This document shows, one piece after another, positions 15,822 to 24,176 of a DNA stretch of 26,262 bases. The notes below the pieces were generated by a model. It did no database searches. It was not told the origin of the DNA and saw nothing but the letters and a program-made list of their open reading frames with translations. The translations under genes and the position numbers were made by a program. Source of the stretch: Bacillota bacterium (GTDB taxonomy: Bacteria > Bacillota > Clostridia > Lachnospirales > Lachnospiraceae); assembly GCA_023415475.1 (NCBI GenBank), contig JAEZKL010000038.1, positions 1 through 26,262 on the forward strand. The letters are read 5' to 3'. Within the stretch, counting starts at the first letter, position 1, and each line of letters starts with the position of its first letter.

Positions 15822-15837
15822 AAGTTAACGATAACTT
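15822..15837 (+). promoter_or_regulatory. LacI-type operator at the manA start site
   Basis: AAGTTAACGATAACTT is a palindrome with 6-bp arms (AAGTTA/TAACTT) and the central CG typical of LacI-family operators. It lies 6 bases after the -10 box, where a bound repressor would block initiation. The adjacent LacI regulator 1 is the likely ligand. Confidence 0.7.
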
Positions 15838-15881
15838 AATATTAATAATTGAGTCATCTCAGTGAAAGAAAGAGAGCCTAA

Positions 15882-16814
15882 ATGAAGAACATAATATTTT
15901 TAGCACCGGTTTTTAAAACTATGATTTGGGGTGGCAATAAGCTGGCCACGGAATTCGGCTATTCCATTCCGAGTGATAATACAGGAGAATGTTGGGCAAT
16001 CAGTGCTCATAAGAATGGTGATTGTGAGATTAAGAACGGAGTATACAGTGGTAAGACCTTAAGCTGGCTTTGGGATAATCATAGAGAACTCTTTGGTAAT
16101 GCAGAAGGGGAGGTGTTTCCGCTTCTGATTAAAATAATCGATGCTAAGACGGACTTAAGCATCCAGGTTCATCCCGACGATGCTTATGCCGGAGAGCATG
16201 AAAATGGTGCGTTGGGTAAGACAGAATGCTGGTATATTCTAGACTGTGATGAGGGCGGTGAGATAGTCATCGGACATAATGCCGAGGATAAGGAGCAGTT
16301 ATCGCAGATGATTCATGAGAATCGATGGAAGGATTTGATACGCTTATGCCCGATCAAAAAAGGTGACTTCTTTCAGATAGAACCGGGTACCGTTCATGCA
16401 ATCAAGAAGGGGACTATGATTTTAGAGACCCAGCAGAATAGCGATATTACTTACCGATTGTACGATTATGACAGACTGGATAACGGGAAGCCTCGTGAAC
16501 TTCATATTGATAAAAGTATTGATGTTATCAACTGCCCCCATATCGATCAGGCAGTAAGAGGCAAGCTGAATAAGAATGAGGAATGTGATATCGAGGACTT
16601 AATTAGCTGCGAATTCTATGGTGTGAAGCGTGTTCGTATGCACGGTGAGCAGGTGTTTTCGCAGGTGCATCCATTTCTCAATGTAAGTATTATCGACGGT
16701 TCCGGGCAGATCGACGGAACGGAGCTTAATAAAGGAGATCATTTCATACTTCCTTATGGTTACGGAAGCTATCAGCTGAAGGGAGAAATGGATTTAATCA
16801 TCTCATATATATAA
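15882..16814 (+). CDS. manA: mannose-6-phosphate isomerase, class I
   Basis: Interconverts mannose-6-phosphate and fructose-6-phosphate in the cytoplasm. The 310-residue Firmicutes short form has the metal-site motifs QVHPDD (His97), KTECW (Glu115) and EPGTVHAI (His172), which fit the usual zinc ligands, and a later YRLYDYDR. A weak ribosome-binding site (AGAGAG) precedes the ATG. First gene of the manA-epimerase-phosphorylase operon, it would channel mannose, after phosphomannomutase action, into glycolysis. Confidence 0.95.
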   Translation: MKNIIFLAPVFKTMIWGGNKLATEFGYSIPSDNTGECWAISAHKNGDCEIKNGVYSGKTLSWLWDNHRELFGNAEGEVFPLLIKIIDAKTDLSIQVHPDDAYAGEHENGALGKTECWYILDCDEGGEIVIGHNAEDKEQLSQMIHENRWKDLIRLCPIKKGDFFQIEPGTVHAIKKGTMILETQQNSDITYRLYDYDRLDNGKPRELHIDKSIDVINCPHIDQAVRGKLNKNEECDIEDLISCEFYGVKRVRMHGEQVFSQVHPFLNVSIIDGSGQIDGTELNKGDHFILPYGYGSYQLKGEMDLIISYI

Positions 16815-16853
16815 GCATTTATGTAACGTAGTTACATGTTGGAGGTTATGACG

Positions 16854-18026
16854 ATGAGGGTAGATGAAATAAAAGGGCATCTGACGAAGGACATAATTCC
16901 GTTTTGGAAAAGCTTAAAGGATGACGAGTTTGGCGGATTCTATGGGGAGATGGATTTTGATCTAAATTTGTATAAAAAGGCGGATAAGGGCTGTATTCTT
17001 AACAGTCGAATCCTGTGGTTTTTCTCCAACGCCTATATGACCCTTGGGGAGGAGGACTGTCTTCTATATGCAAAGCATGCCTATGAATTTATAAGAAAGG
17101 CTTTCTTCGATCAGGAGAATGGCGGCGTATTCTGGTCCGTTACCTATGACGGAAAACCTTTTGATGATACAAAGCATACGTACAACCAGGCCTTTGCAGT
17201 ATATGGACTTGCGTCTTATTACGGAGCTTCTAAGGACAAGGAGGCACTCGCCCTGGCTTACTCGCTTGTAGACAAGATAGAGAACTTCTGCAGGGATGAT
17301 ATTGGTTACCTGGAGGCTTTTGACCGTTATTTTAAGCCGGCTTCCAATGAGAAATTATCAGAGAACGGAGTTATGGCAAGCAGGACGATGAATACTTTGC
17401 TTCATGTTCTGGAAGCCTACACAGAGTTATACCGAGTGGATAAGAATAAGGCCATCGCAGATAAGATAAGATGGATTCTCGATATCCTTGCGGATAAGGT
17501 ATACAATCCTGCCAAGGAGAGACTTGAGGTATTCTTTGATTATCAGATGAATTCCCTTCTGGATCTTAACTCCTACGGACATGATATTGAGGCCTCCTGG
17601 CTGGTCGATCGTGGTGTGGAAATTCTTAACGATCCGGAGTATATAGCTAAGATCACACCGATCACCAAAGCGCTGGCGTCCCATATCCATTCTGTGGCGA
17701 TGGATGAGTCCTCCCTCTATAATGAATGTGAGAAGGGTGAAGTAGATACCAAGAAGGTGTGGTGGGTACAGGCAGAAGCTATGCTTGGTTTCCTGAACGG
17801 ATATCAAAAGGATCCCTCTAGAAAAGAATACTTAGACAGTGTAGCAAAGATCTGGGATTTTACGAAGACCTATATGATTGATCACAGAGAAGGCTCTGAA
17901 TGGTTCAATGAGCTATACAAGGATGGAACTCCGATTACGAGTAAGGAGATTGTCGGACCCTGGAAATGTCCCTATCATAACGGAAGAATGTGTTTTGAGG
18001 TTCTTAACCGCAAGGCTGCGTTCTAA
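16854..18026 (+). CDS. cellobiose/mannobiose 2-epimerase
   Basis: Epimerises the reducing-end sugar of beta-1,4 disaccharides, here most likely mannobiose to mannosyl-glucose. The 390-residue (alpha/alpha)6-barrel family protein closely resembles, from memory, Ruminococcus albus cellobiose 2-epimerase: RILWFFSNAYMTLG, KHTYNQAFAVYGL, YGHDIEASWL (His243), WWVQAEAMLGF and GPWKCPYHNGRM (His375). The last two His match the catalytic pair of that enzyme. I start at ATG 16854, 8 bases after GGAGG; the in-frame ATGs at 16836 and 16848 lie before or too near the site. Cellobiose specificity cannot be excluded, but the GH130 and ManA neighbours favour mannobiose. Confidence 0.92.
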   Translation: MRVDEIKGHLTKDIIPFWKSLKDDEFGGFYGEMDFDLNLYKKADKGCILNSRILWFFSNAYMTLGEEDCLLYAKHAYEFIRKAFFDQENGGVFWSVTYDGKPFDDTKHTYNQAFAVYGLASYYGASKDKEALALAYSLVDKIENFCRDDIGYLEAFDRYFKPASNEKLSENGVMASRTMNTLLHVLEAYTELYRVDKNKAIADKIRWILDILADKVYNPAKERLEVFFDYQMNSLLDLNSYGHDIEASWLVDRGVEILNDPEYIAKITPITKALASHIHSVAMDESSLYNECEKGEVDTKKVWWVQAEAMLGFLNGYQKDPSRKEYLDSVAKIWDFTKTYMIDHREGSEWFNELYKDGTPITSKEIVGPWKCPYHNGRMCFEVLNRKAAF

Positions 18027-18069
18027 GGAAACGGTTCACCCAACCATTCTTGAATGGAGATAAAAGTCG

Positions 18070-18085
18070 AAGGAGAACTACAATT
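18070..18085 (+). promoter_or_regulatory. ribosome-binding site setting an ATT start
   Basis: AAGGAG (18070-18075), a 7-base spacer, then ATT (18083-18085) in frame with the GH130 protein. No ATG, GTG or TTG lies at a proper distance. The upstream in-frame TTG (18050) has its nearest purine-rich site about 20 bases away, and the next in-frame ATG is well inside the conserved protein. Confidence 0.6.
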
Positions 18086-19249
18086 CATCCAAATTATTAT
18101 GTCGAATTAGATAAGTATGAAAGATTAATCGCGAAGAAGAATGAAATAAGTATGGTATATACCGGAATGTATGACCGCTATGTAAATCCCGTTTTAACTA
18201 ATGAGCATATTCCGGTATTCTGGAAATATGATTTGAATGAGAAGACAAACCCGTATTTTATGGAGCGTCTAGGCGTGAATGCCGTATTTAATTCAGGAGC
18301 AATTGAGCTGAACGGCAAATACTATCTGGTTGCCCGAATTGAAGGAAATGACAGAAAGTCCTTCTTTGGTGTGGCAGAAAGTGATAGTCCGGTGGACGGC
18401 TTCAAGTTCTGGGATTATCCGGTGGAGCTTCCGGATACCTGCAGCTATGAGACCAATGTCTATGATATGCGTCTTACCAAACATGAGGATGGTTATATCT
18501 ATGGTGTATTCTGTTCTGAGAGCAAGGATATGACAAGCACCGATCTGTCAGCTGCCGTTGCGGAAGCGGGTATTGTGAGAACCAAGGATTTAAAGACCTG
18601 GGAGAGATTGAACAATCTAAAGACACTGCAGTCACCTCAGCAAAGGAATGTAGTACTTCATCCGGAGTTTGTGAACGGTAAATATATGTTCTACACCAGA
18701 CCCATGGACGGATTTATCGAGACCGGGTCGGGAGGCGGCATCGGTGCAGGCTTCTGCGATGATATCACCAATGCTGTGATCAACGAAGAGATCATCACCA
18801 GTAAGAGAAAATACCATACAATCACCGAAGCCAAAAACGGTGCCGGTGCTGTTCCGATTAAAACAGAAAAGGGCTGGATCCACATCGCTCACGGTGTACG
18901 AAATACGGCTGCCGGCCTTCGTTATGTTGTCTATGTCTTTGCCACCGACTTAAAGGATCCCACCAAAGTGATTGCGGAGCCCTCCGGCTTCTATATCGCA
19001 CCATTAGGAATGGAACGCATCGGAGACGTGTCCAATGTAGTATTCACCAACGGAGCGATCGCAAGAGATAACGGCGAGGTATATATCTATTATGCTTCCT
19101 CCGATACCAGACTTCATGTGGCTGCGACCAAAGTGGACCGCCTCATTGATTATACCTTCAATACACCTACCGATCCACTTCGCTCTGTAGACTGCGTTAA
19201 GCAGCGCTGTGATCTGATCCGAAAGAACCTGGAACTGCTAAATAAATAG
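18083..19249 (+). CDS. GH130 beta-1,4-mannosylglucose phosphorylase
   Basis: Phosphorolyses mannosyl-beta-1,4-glucose to mannose-1-phosphate and glucose in the cytoplasm. The 388-residue protein shows GH130 landmarks: NPVLTNEHIPVFWKYDL, FMERLGVNAVFNSGAIELNGKYYLVARIEG, FFGVAESDSPVDGFKFWDYPV and ETNVYDMRLT, whose Asp (residue 128 here) corresponds to the family's proposed catalytic acid; later motifs include HPEFVNGKYMFYTRP and NGAI. It follows the 2-epimerase by 56 bases, and this pair defines the known bacterial mannobiose pathway. The start appears to be a rare ATT; a TTG at 18050 would add 11 residues rich in basic side chains. Substrate could also be longer manno-oligosaccharides, but the epimerase neighbour supports mannosylglucose. 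Confidence 0.92.
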   Translation: MHPNYYVELDKYERLIAKKNEISMVYTGMYDRYVNPVLTNEHIPVFWKYDLNEKTNPYFMERLGVNAVFNSGAIELNGKYYLVARIEGNDRKSFFGVAESDSPVDGFKFWDYPVELPDTCSYETNVYDMRLTKHEDGYIYGVFCSESKDMTSTDLSAAVAEAGIVRTKDLKTWERLNNLKTLQSPQQRNVVLHPEFVNGKYMFYTRPMDGFIETGSGGGIGAGFCDDITNAVINEEIITSKRKYHTITEAKNGAGAVPIKTEKGWIHIAHGVRNTAAGLRYVVYVFATDLKDPTKVIAEPSGFYIAPLGMERIGDVSNVVFTNGAIARDNGEVYIYYASSDTRLHVAATKVDRLIDYTFNTPTDPLRSVDCVKQRCDLIRKNLELLNK

Positions 19250-19256
19250 TATAATG

Positions 19257-19304
19257 ACCGGTCTTGTAAAGATTTGCTTCGTAATCCTTGCAAGGCTGGT
19301 TTTT
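19257..19304 (+). terminator. terminator of the manA operon
   Basis: An 18-bp stem (19257-19274 with 19283-19300; three wobble pairs and one mismatch) with an 8-base loop leads into TTTT. It starts 7 bases after the GH130 stop. Confidence 0.8.
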
Positions 19305-19588
19305 AAGTGTGCAGATAGGTGCAAATGTGAAGACTGTCATGATGAAAGCAATCTCGGGAGGAATCATTTCATAGTTATAAAGGATTACTGCGCTACCTGT
19401 ATTCGCTGGATTAAGAGGAAAACTTCACAGTCAGATAAGGTCGAATCATCAATGTCTTTGACGTGTTACAACTAATTTTGCCCTTTTGCGATAGCGAAAA
19501 AGACATGAATGGTGCATTGGTTATCATTTTATTGCCAAATCCAAAAAAATGCTTGAATACATTACAAAAATGTAGTAAACTTCGTTTA
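19305..19588. other. intergenic stretch before LacI regulator 2
   Basis: No convincing gene lies here. A 73-residue frame (19254-19475) begins inside the terminator, has no ribosome-binding site and resembles nothing known. TACATT and AATGTA form a small palindrome near 19556-19572 that might belong to the regulator's control region. I could not pick a clear promoter for the following gene. Confidence 0.5.
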
Positions 19589-19643
19589 TGCAATATATTG
19601 TGCAAATTAATCACATATAAGCTGGCGTTGTACAATATTTGCA
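19589..19643 (+). promoter_or_regulatory. possible operators upstream of LacI regulator 2
   Basis: TGCAATATATTGTGCA (19589-19604) has TGCA at both ends around an 8-bp AT-rich core, and TGTACAATATTTGCA (19629-19643) is a near variant. The same 16-bp form, TGCA-N8-TGCA, recurs at 21148-21163 near the start site of the solute-binding protein gene. Shared sites suggest that regulator 2 controls both itself and the transporter. Confidence 0.4.
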
Positions 19644-19721
19644 TTACCTATGTTAACAGGAGCTGCTAAGCAGCAATTGCATGAAGATAAAGCATTGGTG
19701 ATAATGGAAGGAGAAGACATA

Positions 19722-20753
19722 ATGAAGAAGGTTACCATTCAGGATGTGGCAAAGGAATTGAAGTTATCCAGGAATACCGTTGCGAAGGCATTGAATAACA
19801 GTGATACGGTTTCCTATGAGACAAGATATGTTGTGATAGAGAAGGCGTATGAGATGGGATATTCCAAACTGTCTCCGGTAGTACTCAACGAATTCAAATT
19901 GAGAAATAAGATTGATGATACCAAGACCATTGTCGTGCTGACGAGAAGAGAGATTTCGGTTTTCTGGAACAGTATCATCATGGGTATTTCGGATGAGCTG
20001 AATAAATATGGCTGTAAGCTTCAGTTTAATTTTATCAGCGAGCAGGATGAGAAGAATCTGGTGCTTCCTTTGGATTTACAGGCAGAGGTTAGCGGAATTA
20101 TCATTCTTAGTGTCTTTTCCATTGATTATATCGAACAGATTATGAAACAGAATATTCCGGTGGTTTTTCTGGATGCACCCGGTAATTTAGACAGTATCGC
20201 GCATTATGGAGATATTATTATCTGTGAGGGACAGAACAGTGTTAAGCAGATTACGACCGATCTGATTTCCCAGGGCCATAAGCGAATTGGCTTTATAGGT
20301 GATATCACTTATTGTAAGTCTATCAATGATCGGTATCAGGGCTATCTGAATGCGCTTCAGGCAGCAGGCGTCACGATTGATGATTCCATTATAGCGACCT
20401 ATCACGCTCCCACTAAATTCTATAAAACAGACGAGGTAGATAAGGCTTTGAATGGCTTTCCCACGATACCGGAGGCGATTGTCTGCGCGAATGATGATAT
20501 CGCTCTGGATGTGATTCGCTGCTTACGGGGGAGAGGATTATCGGTGCCCCAGGATGTTGCGGTTACCGGCTATGACAATGTTGAGGGAATGTCACAGGTG
20601 GAGCCCTTCTTAACGACGGTAAGAGTCGGGAACCAGAGGTTAGGCCGCCGTCTTGTACAGCAGCTGATGTGGAGAATACAGAATCCGACCTTCCCTAAGG
20701 AGGTTATCTTTATCGGCGTAGAGGTCATCTTCCGTCAATCCTCCAATAGGTAA
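19722..20753 (+). CDS. LacI-family transcriptional regulator 2
   Basis: A 343-residue repressor with an N-terminal helix-turn-helix and hinge (VTIQDVAKELKLSRNTVAKALNNSD, later YEMGYSK) and a sugar-binding effector domain with IIILSVFSID, GHKRIGFIGD and VAVTGYDN. I start at ATG 19722, 8 bases after AAGGAG; the frame is open 24 codons upstream but has no ribosome-binding site there. It lies between the manA operon and the transporter operon, and most likely controls the latter. It differs clearly from regulator 1, so the two probably answer different signals. Confidence 0.9.
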   Translation: MKKVTIQDVAKELKLSRNTVAKALNNSDTVSYETRYVVIEKAYEMGYSKLSPVVLNEFKLRNKIDDTKTIVVLTRREISVFWNSIIMGISDELNKYGCKLQFNFISEQDEKNLVLPLDLQAEVSGIIILSVFSIDYIEQIMKQNIPVVFLDAPGNLDSIAHYGDIIICEGQNSVKQITTDLISQGHKRIGFIGDITYCKSINDRYQGYLNALQAAGVTIDDSIIATYHAPTKFYKTDEVDKALNGFPTIPEAIVCANDDIALDVIRCLRGRGLSVPQDVAVTGYDNVEGMSQVEPFLTTVRVGNQRLGRRLVQQLMWRIQNPTFPKEVIFIGVEVIFRQSSNR

Positions 20754-20824
20754 AAAAATAATCAATATCCGTTAAAAGATATGCGAAGAGCTTTTATATA
20801 ATTGAATAGCAGTTAGAAGGAAGG

Positions 20825-20910
20825 GCTATATACTTTCCATAATGCACTGATTGGTGTTGCATCGGACACAATGTCGGTATGTATTATGGAAAGTATATAG
20901 CTTTTTTTTT
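20825..20910 (+). terminator. long-stem terminator after LacI regulator 2
   Basis: A perfect 19-bp stem (20825-20843 with 20883-20901) with a 39-base loop is followed at once by nine T's (20902-20910). The T run and the position 70 bases after the regulator stop support a Rho-independent terminator. The loop is unusually long and contains a small GACA/TGTC hairpin. Confidence 0.8.
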
Positions 20911-21098
20911 GTATAAGCAAAGTGAGCATGAAGCGGAAAAGCTGGCAAAGCGTGTTCTTCTGTTTTGCATTAATGCTTGATGGATTTTATATGATGTAAA
21001 AAGCATGCACTTTAATATTTTTCGGCGAATATAGGCATATTATATAGAAAAGAATAGTAATACTTAGTACTTATTATAATATATCACAAAATGGACTA
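20911..21098. other. intergenic stretch upstream of the sugar transporter
   Basis: It is AT-rich and holds short palindromes (GCATTAATGC near 20968 and GCATGC near 21003) but no gene, no recognised RNA and no clear catabolite-response element. Confidence 0.45.
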
Positions 21099-21127
21099 TT
21101 GTCATTTGAAAAATAATATGCTACAAT
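21099..21127 (+). promoter_or_regulatory. sigma-A promoter of the sugar transporter operon
   Basis: TTGTCA, 17 bases, TACAAT, with a start expected near 21134, giving a leader of about 64 bases. Confidence 0.75.
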
Positions 21128-21173
21128 GCACACATAAGATATAGAAATGCAATATTTAATGCACTGTAATGCA
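21125..21173 (+). promoter_or_regulatory. AATGCA repeats / operator-like palindrome
   Basis: AATGCA occurs at 21125, 21146, 21158 and 21168, spacings of 21, 12 and 10 bases, so the sites lie close to one face of the helix. The pair at 21148-21163 forms TGCA-N8-TGCA, the same form as upstream of LacI regulator 2. Position around and after the start site suggests repression. Confidence 0.45.
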
Positions 21174-21197
21174 CCATATCAGGAGGGGGATAACAGC

Positions 21198-24164
21198 ATG
21201 AGAAGAGCGAAGCGGATGAGGCAATGGATTGTCGCAATACTGATTATTGCACTAAGCCTGAGCGGTATCAATTTTGGACAATACAAAGCCAGTGCTAAAA
21301 CGGATACTTCTCTTGAGGAATATAAAGAGCTGTTAAGTGAGACTAGTTTCAAAGGAACGGATTATAAGGAGTATTTGGCTCAGTTCGATACCACGGAGAG
21401 ACCGGATCAGGAATATATCATCGAAGCAAAGGACTATGTTCGAGCTGAGAACATGGTGGTAAGGGAATACATAGATTACGAAGGAATGGAAGGCACCTCT
21501 GTTTATACCGAGGAGCGGGGCTTGATTGAATATGAAGTTAATATTGAGGAGGAAGGTTTGTATGATATTTCCTTATTATATTATCCGATAGAAGGTAAGA
21601 GTGCATCCATCCAAAGGGGTATCTTTATTGACGGAGCTTTACCTTACGCACAATTGGATCTGATCGAATTCTCAAGAATTTGGGTGAATGCCATATCAGA
21701 ATGGGAGAGTGACAACCGTGGCAATGAGTTGAAACCAAAGCAAGTGGAAGCTCCCGACTGGATTACCGGTTTCCTATATGACAGTGATGGCTATATTACC
21801 GATAAGCTGGCTGTATATTTTACTGCGGGAACTCATACAATCACGCTCTACTCCAGAAGAGAACCGATGCTTCTGCGTAAGATCATCTTAAACAATGTGG
21901 AAGAGACCGCTGAATATAACAAAGTAAAGGAGAAGCTGGATGCCTCCGGTGCGAAGGACACCTCCGGGCAGCTCGTGACCATCCATGCTGAGCAGGCGAA
22001 CCGGAAATCCTCTCAGATGCTATATCCATCACAGGACAAATCTTCTCCTGCAGTATATCCCTATAGTGCAAGCGAATTGAGAAATAATACGATAGGAAGT
22101 AACAGCAGCTGGCGCCTCGTAGGTCAGTGGCTGGAATGGGACTTTGAGGTGAAAGAGACGGGTTACTACTACATAACTCTTCATGCAAGACAGAATTTTG
22201 TAAGAGGTATTTATACCTCCAGAAAGATTACTGTTGATGGTGAGTTACCCTTCAATGAAATGAGCGACTATGGCTTTCATTACAAGTATGACTGGCATAT
22301 GCTCACCCTTCAGAGTGATGATAAAGAGAAGTATCGTTTTTATCTGGAAGCAGGTAAGCATACCTTAAAAATGGAGGTAGTGCTGGGTGATTTCTCCGAG
22401 ATCGTCAGTGATGTATATGATGTGGTTCAGGACTTAAATTCCGTATATCGTAAGATTATCCGAATCACAGGAGTTGAACCGGACCAGTACCGTGATTATA
22501 ATCTGGAGGACAATATCCCCGGACTTGCGAAGGAACTAACGGTAGCCAAGAATAAACTGGAGGATATTATCAGCCGCCTTACTGCGGTTGCCAAAGCTAG
22601 TAACCGTGAGGCAGCTCTTCGTACGATGGTGAAGCAACTGGAGGATAATATTAAGGATGTAGAGCGCTTTGGTAAGAGTCTGCCTGCATATAAGACGGAT
22701 TTAAGTGCGCTCGGTAACTGGATTACAGAGGTTTTGATGCAGCCTCTGGCGCTGGATACGATCTATGTACACTCGCCGGATACCAAAGTCCCGAAGGTAA
22801 AGGATTCCTTCCTGGATAAGGTGATGCATACAATTAAGACCTTATATTATTCCTTTGTTATTGATTACAATACCATCGGTAATGTAGCTGAGAATGAGAA
22901 GGAAGCGAAGTCGATTACCGTATGGATCGGTTCCGGCCGTGATCAGGCAAATGTACTGAAGGCCTTAATTGATGAGACCTTTACACCGGTTAAGAACATT
23001 AATGTAAATATTCAATTGGTAGATATGAGTACTCTGCTTCAGGCGACCTTATCCGGTCAGGGTCCGGATGTAGCGGTACAGGTTGGTAACGATCTTCCGA
23101 TGAACTATGGTATGCGTGATGCAATAGTAGATCTATCCAAATTCCCGGATCTTAGTGAGATAAAGAAGTTGTTTAGAGAAAGTGCGATGGTACCTTATGA
23201 ATTTGAGGGTAAGACCTTTGCTTTGCCGGAGACAGAGACCTGTCTGATGATGTTCTACCGTAAGGATATCCTGGAAGAGTTGGGGCTTGAGGTTCCTAAT
23301 ACTTGGGATGACATGAAGGTGGCACTTTCTATTCTGAGCAAGAACCAGATGGATATGGGAATGCTGCCGTCTGTAGATCCTATTAATGTTGCACTGCCTT
23401 CCAATGGACAGGTGTTCACAATGCTGCTGTACCAGAATGGCGGTCGATATTATAACGATGACGCTACCGCCACCTTACTGGGTAACGATATCGCAGTACG
23501 TACCTTCAAGGAATACTGTGAGTTTTATACTGATTATAAGCTGGAGAAGGAGCTGGCAGTTGACCAGCGTTTTAGAACCGGTGAGGCACCGATTATCATA
23601 GCCGATTATACGCTGTATAACCAGCTGCAGGTATCCGCACCGGATATCAAGGGCTTATGGGGCTTTTCCAAGGTACCGGGAACCGTGAGAGAAGACGGAA
23701 CCGTCAATCACAGCGTATCCAGCCAGGGCTCGGCAACAATTATGATGAACCAGACAAAGGAGAAGGAAGCCGCCTGGGAATTCATGAAATGGTGGACATC
23801 AACCGAAACACAGATCCAATACGGGCGTGAGATGGAGGCACTGATGGGAGCGGCAGCACGCTATCCTACAGCGAATATAGAAGCCTTCGAAAGTCTCCCC
23901 TGGCCGACAGAGGACTATGAAGCTCTGAAGGAACAATTTACCTGGATGAAGGGTATTCCCCAGGTTCCTGGCGGTTATTATACCTGGCGTAATGTAAATA
24001 ACGCATTTTATAAGGTAGCAGTAGCGACGAATACCGATAAGATGCAGCCAAGAGAAGCGCTCACCGAATTTGTAAGATATATCAATGATGAAATAACCTT
24101 TAAGCGAGCTGAATTTGGTTTGCCGACCGCGGGGGAGCAAGCCTCCTCAGATCAGAAGGAATAG
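21198..24164 (+). CDS. multidomain extracellular sugar-binding protein of an ABC transporter
   Basis: A 988-residue receptor, about twice the normal size. Residues 1-34 form a signal sequence (MRRAKRMRQW, hydrophobic core, ASAKT) with no lipobox Cys. Two beta-rich modules follow, about 72-232 and 260-400, each with a pattern like G-Y-x-I ... IDG/VDG-x-LP ... Y-F/L-x-A-G-x-H-T-L, suggestive of CBM6/CBM35-like sugar-binding domains and of an internal duplication. A helical linker (about 405-560) leads to a family 1 solute-binding domain (about 572-975; SITVWIGSG, GPDVAVQVGND, YEFEGKTFALPETETCLMMFYRKDILEELG, NTWDD). I start at ATG 21198 after AGGAGGGGG. Two permeases follow within 12 bases. The substrate is inferred, from the neighbouring enzymes, to be manno-oligosaccharides. 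Without a lipid anchor it may be held by an uncleaved N-terminal helix. Confidence 0.88.
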   Translation: MRRAKRMRQWIVAILIIALSLSGINFGQYKASAKTDTSLEEYKELLSETSFKGTDYKEYLAQFDTTERPDQEYIIEAKDYVRAENMVVREYIDYEGMEGTSVYTEERGLIEYEVNIEEEGLYDISLLYYPIEGKSASIQRGIFIDGALPYAQLDLIEFSRIWVNAISEWESDNRGNELKPKQVEAPDWITGFLYDSDGYITDKLAVYFTAGTHTITLYSRREPMLLRKIILNNVEETAEYNKVKEKLDASGAKDTSGQLVTIHAEQANRKSSQMLYPSQDKSSPAVYPYSASELRNNTIGSNSSWRLVGQWLEWDFEVKETGYYYITLHARQNFVRGIYTSRKITVDGELPFNEMSDYGFHYKYDWHMLTLQSDDKEKYRFYLEAGKHTLKMEVVLGDFSEIVSDVYDVVQDLNSVYRKIIRITGVEPDQYRDYNLEDNIPGLAKELTVAKNKLEDIISRLTAVAKASNREAALRTMVKQLEDNIKDVERFGKSLPAYKTDLSALGNWITEVLMQPLALDTIYVHSPDTKVPKVKDSFLDKVMHTIKTLYYSFVIDYNTIGNVAENEKEAKSITVWIGSGRDQANVLKALIDETFTPVKNINVNIQLVDMSTLLQATLSGQGPDVAVQVGNDLPMNYGMRDAIVDLSKFPDLSEIKKLFRESAMVPYEFEGKTFALPETETCLMMFYRKDILEELGLEVPNTWDDMKVALSILSKNQMDMGMLPSVDPINVALPSNGQVFTMLLYQNGGRYYNDDATATLLGNDIAVRTFKEYCEFYTDYKLEKELAVDQRFRTGEAPIIIADYTLYNQLQVSAPDIKGLWGFSKVPGTVREDGTVNHSVSSQGSATIMMNQTKEKEAAWEFMKWWTSTETQIQYGREMEALMGAAARYPTANIEAFESLPWPTEDYEALKEQFTWMKGIPQVPGGYYTWRNVNNAFYKVAVATNTDKMQPREALTEFVRYINDEITFKRAEFGLPTAGEQASSDQKE

Positions 24165-24176
24165 GGGAGAAGTCGG

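Noticed and set aside
18054..18110. 18-codon frame starting at ATG 18054 as the GH130 start or a leader peptide
   Set aside because: It is in a different frame from the phosphorylase, has no ribosome-binding site of its own and overlaps the real site by chance.
19254..19475. 73-residue Cys-rich frame after the GH130 gene
   Set aside because: It begins within the terminator stem, has no ribosome-binding site and matches nothing known.
20930..20960. Catabolite-response element near TGAAGCGGAAAAGC
   Set aside because: The spacing does not fit the cre consensus; one position is missing before the central CG.
24125..24164. LPTAG near the C-terminus of the large binding protein as a sortase signal
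   Set aside because: No hydrophobic helix or basic tail follows, so it cannot be a sorting signal.
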